Positions 15,405 to 16,273 of a DNA stretch of 16,273 nt are shown here, one piece after another. A program made the position numbers and the translations under genes. The stretch is from an uncultured Bacteroidales bacterium. GTDB taxonomy: Bacteria > Bacteroidota > Bacteroidia > Bacteroidales > UBA4417. Where the stretch lies: NCBI GenBank assembly GCA_903917425.1, contig CAIXAQ010000775.1, positions 1-16,273 of the forward strand, read 5' to 3'. Within the stretch, counting starts at the first letter, position 1, and the number at the start of each line of letters is the position of its first letter. The notes under the pieces were generated by a model that had not been told where the DNA came from, did no database searches, and worked only from the letters and a program-made list of their open reading frames with translations.

Positions 15405-16273
15405 TTAATTTTTTATCAGCTTTTTGCTTCCGACAAAAACCTTACCGGTATAAAACAGCAACATGTAAGTTCCTGTCGGCAGAGAACTTACATTCAGGAT
15501 AACTGTATCTCCGGAATTTGTTTTTTGTTCCAGTATCTTGCTGCCGGTAAGGCTTACCAATAGCAGTCTGTCAATGTTTTCGGGCATTTCAACCTGCAAC
15601 ATGCTTTGAACCGGGTTTGGATAGATTTTCACCTGGTCCATTATCTTGTTTTCGGGGACTATGGATATGTTGGTCTCTTTGTCGTTGTAAAAGCAGTAGT
15701 AAGAGTATTTACCGGGCTGAACGGTCCACACCCTGTTGGGTTGACCGTAAGGGAATTCGGCAATTGAATCGTCCCAGGTACTGTTGATGCGAAATTTAAA
15801 TTCAAGATAGTCCCCGTCCAGAAATCCAGGTATGGAAATGGCATACATAGTAGAATCAGTGCCGGGAACAATGGAAAGGATGTTTTTAGTTCCATCAAAA
15901 TGGTTGAAATTACCAGCTATATCAACGGTATCTTTTCGCGGATCAAAAAGGCCGTCAGCAATATAGTTTTTCATATTTACTATAAAATGCAGGTTGATGA
16001 AATGTGTTGAGTCTTCTGTTACCTTAAGATCGTCAATGGCGAGTCTGTCGCCCCCGGAAACCGTATTAAGCCTGTATCCTATGAAAATAGTCTGGTTTTT
16101 ATACCCGGCCGCGGCAAGATCTAATGTGTTGGAAACAAAGGTAGTGGAATTACCGGAAGTATAGGAACCCGCCGTTGCGTTGCGGCGCTACCGGCCGCCC
16201 TGCGCAAAGTTTCGTTGGTGTACGTAGTCGCCTTTGTGCCAAGACCTGTAAAAACAATGAGTCGGGTAGGTCC
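15405..16273 (-). CDS. C-terminal part of a T9SS-exported surface protein, frame broken
   Basis: Only the 3' part is in the window. An ATG at 15974 gives a complete 189-codon frame, but the domains continue upstream of it, so it is unlikely to be the true start. Upstream coding shows a beta-sandwich end typical of adhesin or choice-of-anchor domains (TIFIGYRLNT; GDRLAIDDLKVTED). Next comes a starch-binding-like domain (FIVNMKNYIADGLFDPRKD; VDIAGNFNHFDG; LEFKFRINSTWDD; FYNDKE). The last 78 residues are a T9SS type A sorting domain (VKIYPNPVQSMLQVEMPE; SLPTGTYMLLF; KKLIKN). The frame stops at 16188-16190. A different frame is open from there to the edge (GPTRLIVFTGLGTKA), and dropping one copy of a 5-bp duplication joins them. 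Sequence error, a pseudogene and slippage control are all possible. Role: probably surface glycan binding or adhesion. Confidence 0.72.
16173..16182. repeat. 5-bp tandem duplication breaking the T9SS gene frame
   Basis: CGTTG occurs twice in a row, inside a small GC-rich hairpin (CGCCG at 16170-16174, CGGCG at 16183-16187). Read on the - strand with one copy removed, the protein runs SAATAGSYTSGNSTTF without a stop, joining the edge frame to the downstream domains. With both copies the frame meets a stop. Confidence 0.65.

Overview
The window comes from a Bacteroidota genome, most likely class Bacteroidia. Three things point there. It carries a TonB-dependent receptor with an N-terminal carboxypeptidase-regulatory-like domain, two proteins with type IX secretion (T9SS) C-terminal sorting domains, and a PorV/PorQ-type outer-membrane barrel. 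It also has a long-form (633-residue) amidophosphoribosyltransferase typical of the phylum. Most genes lack clear Shine-Dalgarno sequences, and one possible -33/-7 (TTTG / TAnnTTTG-like) promoter is visible. No rRNA, tRNA, CRISPR or transposase is recognisable. The odd length and a reading-frame break near the right edge fit a metagenomic or draft contig, but this cannot be proven from the sequence.

Left part (1-10350, all genes on +). A gene-poor stretch of about 520 bases holds two copies of a CTTC-rich repeat. It is followed by a small membrane-anchored protein of unknown function (527-1003). Next comes a three-gene cluster, probably one operon: a 1228-residue TonB-dependent receptor (1119-4805), a roughly 1440-residue T9SS-exported protein (4849-9174) and a PorV-like barrel (9220-10275). 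Gaps between these genes are 43 and 45 bases, and a good hairpin terminator closes the cluster. The inferred logic is a surface module: the receptor and the PorV paralogue in the outer membrane, with the large secreted protein as partner or cargo. The substrate is unknown.

Middle (10368-11310, +). greA (transcript cleavage factor) and a HIT-family nucleotide hydrolase/transferase form a tight pair that ends in a strong hairpin placed between convergent genes.

Right part (11348-15260, genes on -). pabB and pabC overlap by 17 bases and make p-aminobenzoate for folate. Beside pabB, on the + strand, lies a decayed C-terminal half of a PabA/TrpG-type glutamine amidotransferase (12973-13242). It has two single-base frameshifts and no N-terminal half. 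A perfect 12-bp hairpin and a three-copy 15-bp tandem repeat separate it from purF (13359-15260, -), the first committed enzyme of purine synthesis.

Right edge (15405-16273, -). This is the C-terminal part of a second T9SS-exported protein, with an adhesin-like beta-sandwich segment, a starch-binding-like domain and a type A sorting domain. Its reading frame is broken by a 5-bp tandem duplication at 16173-16182. Removing one copy restores an open frame to the window edge.
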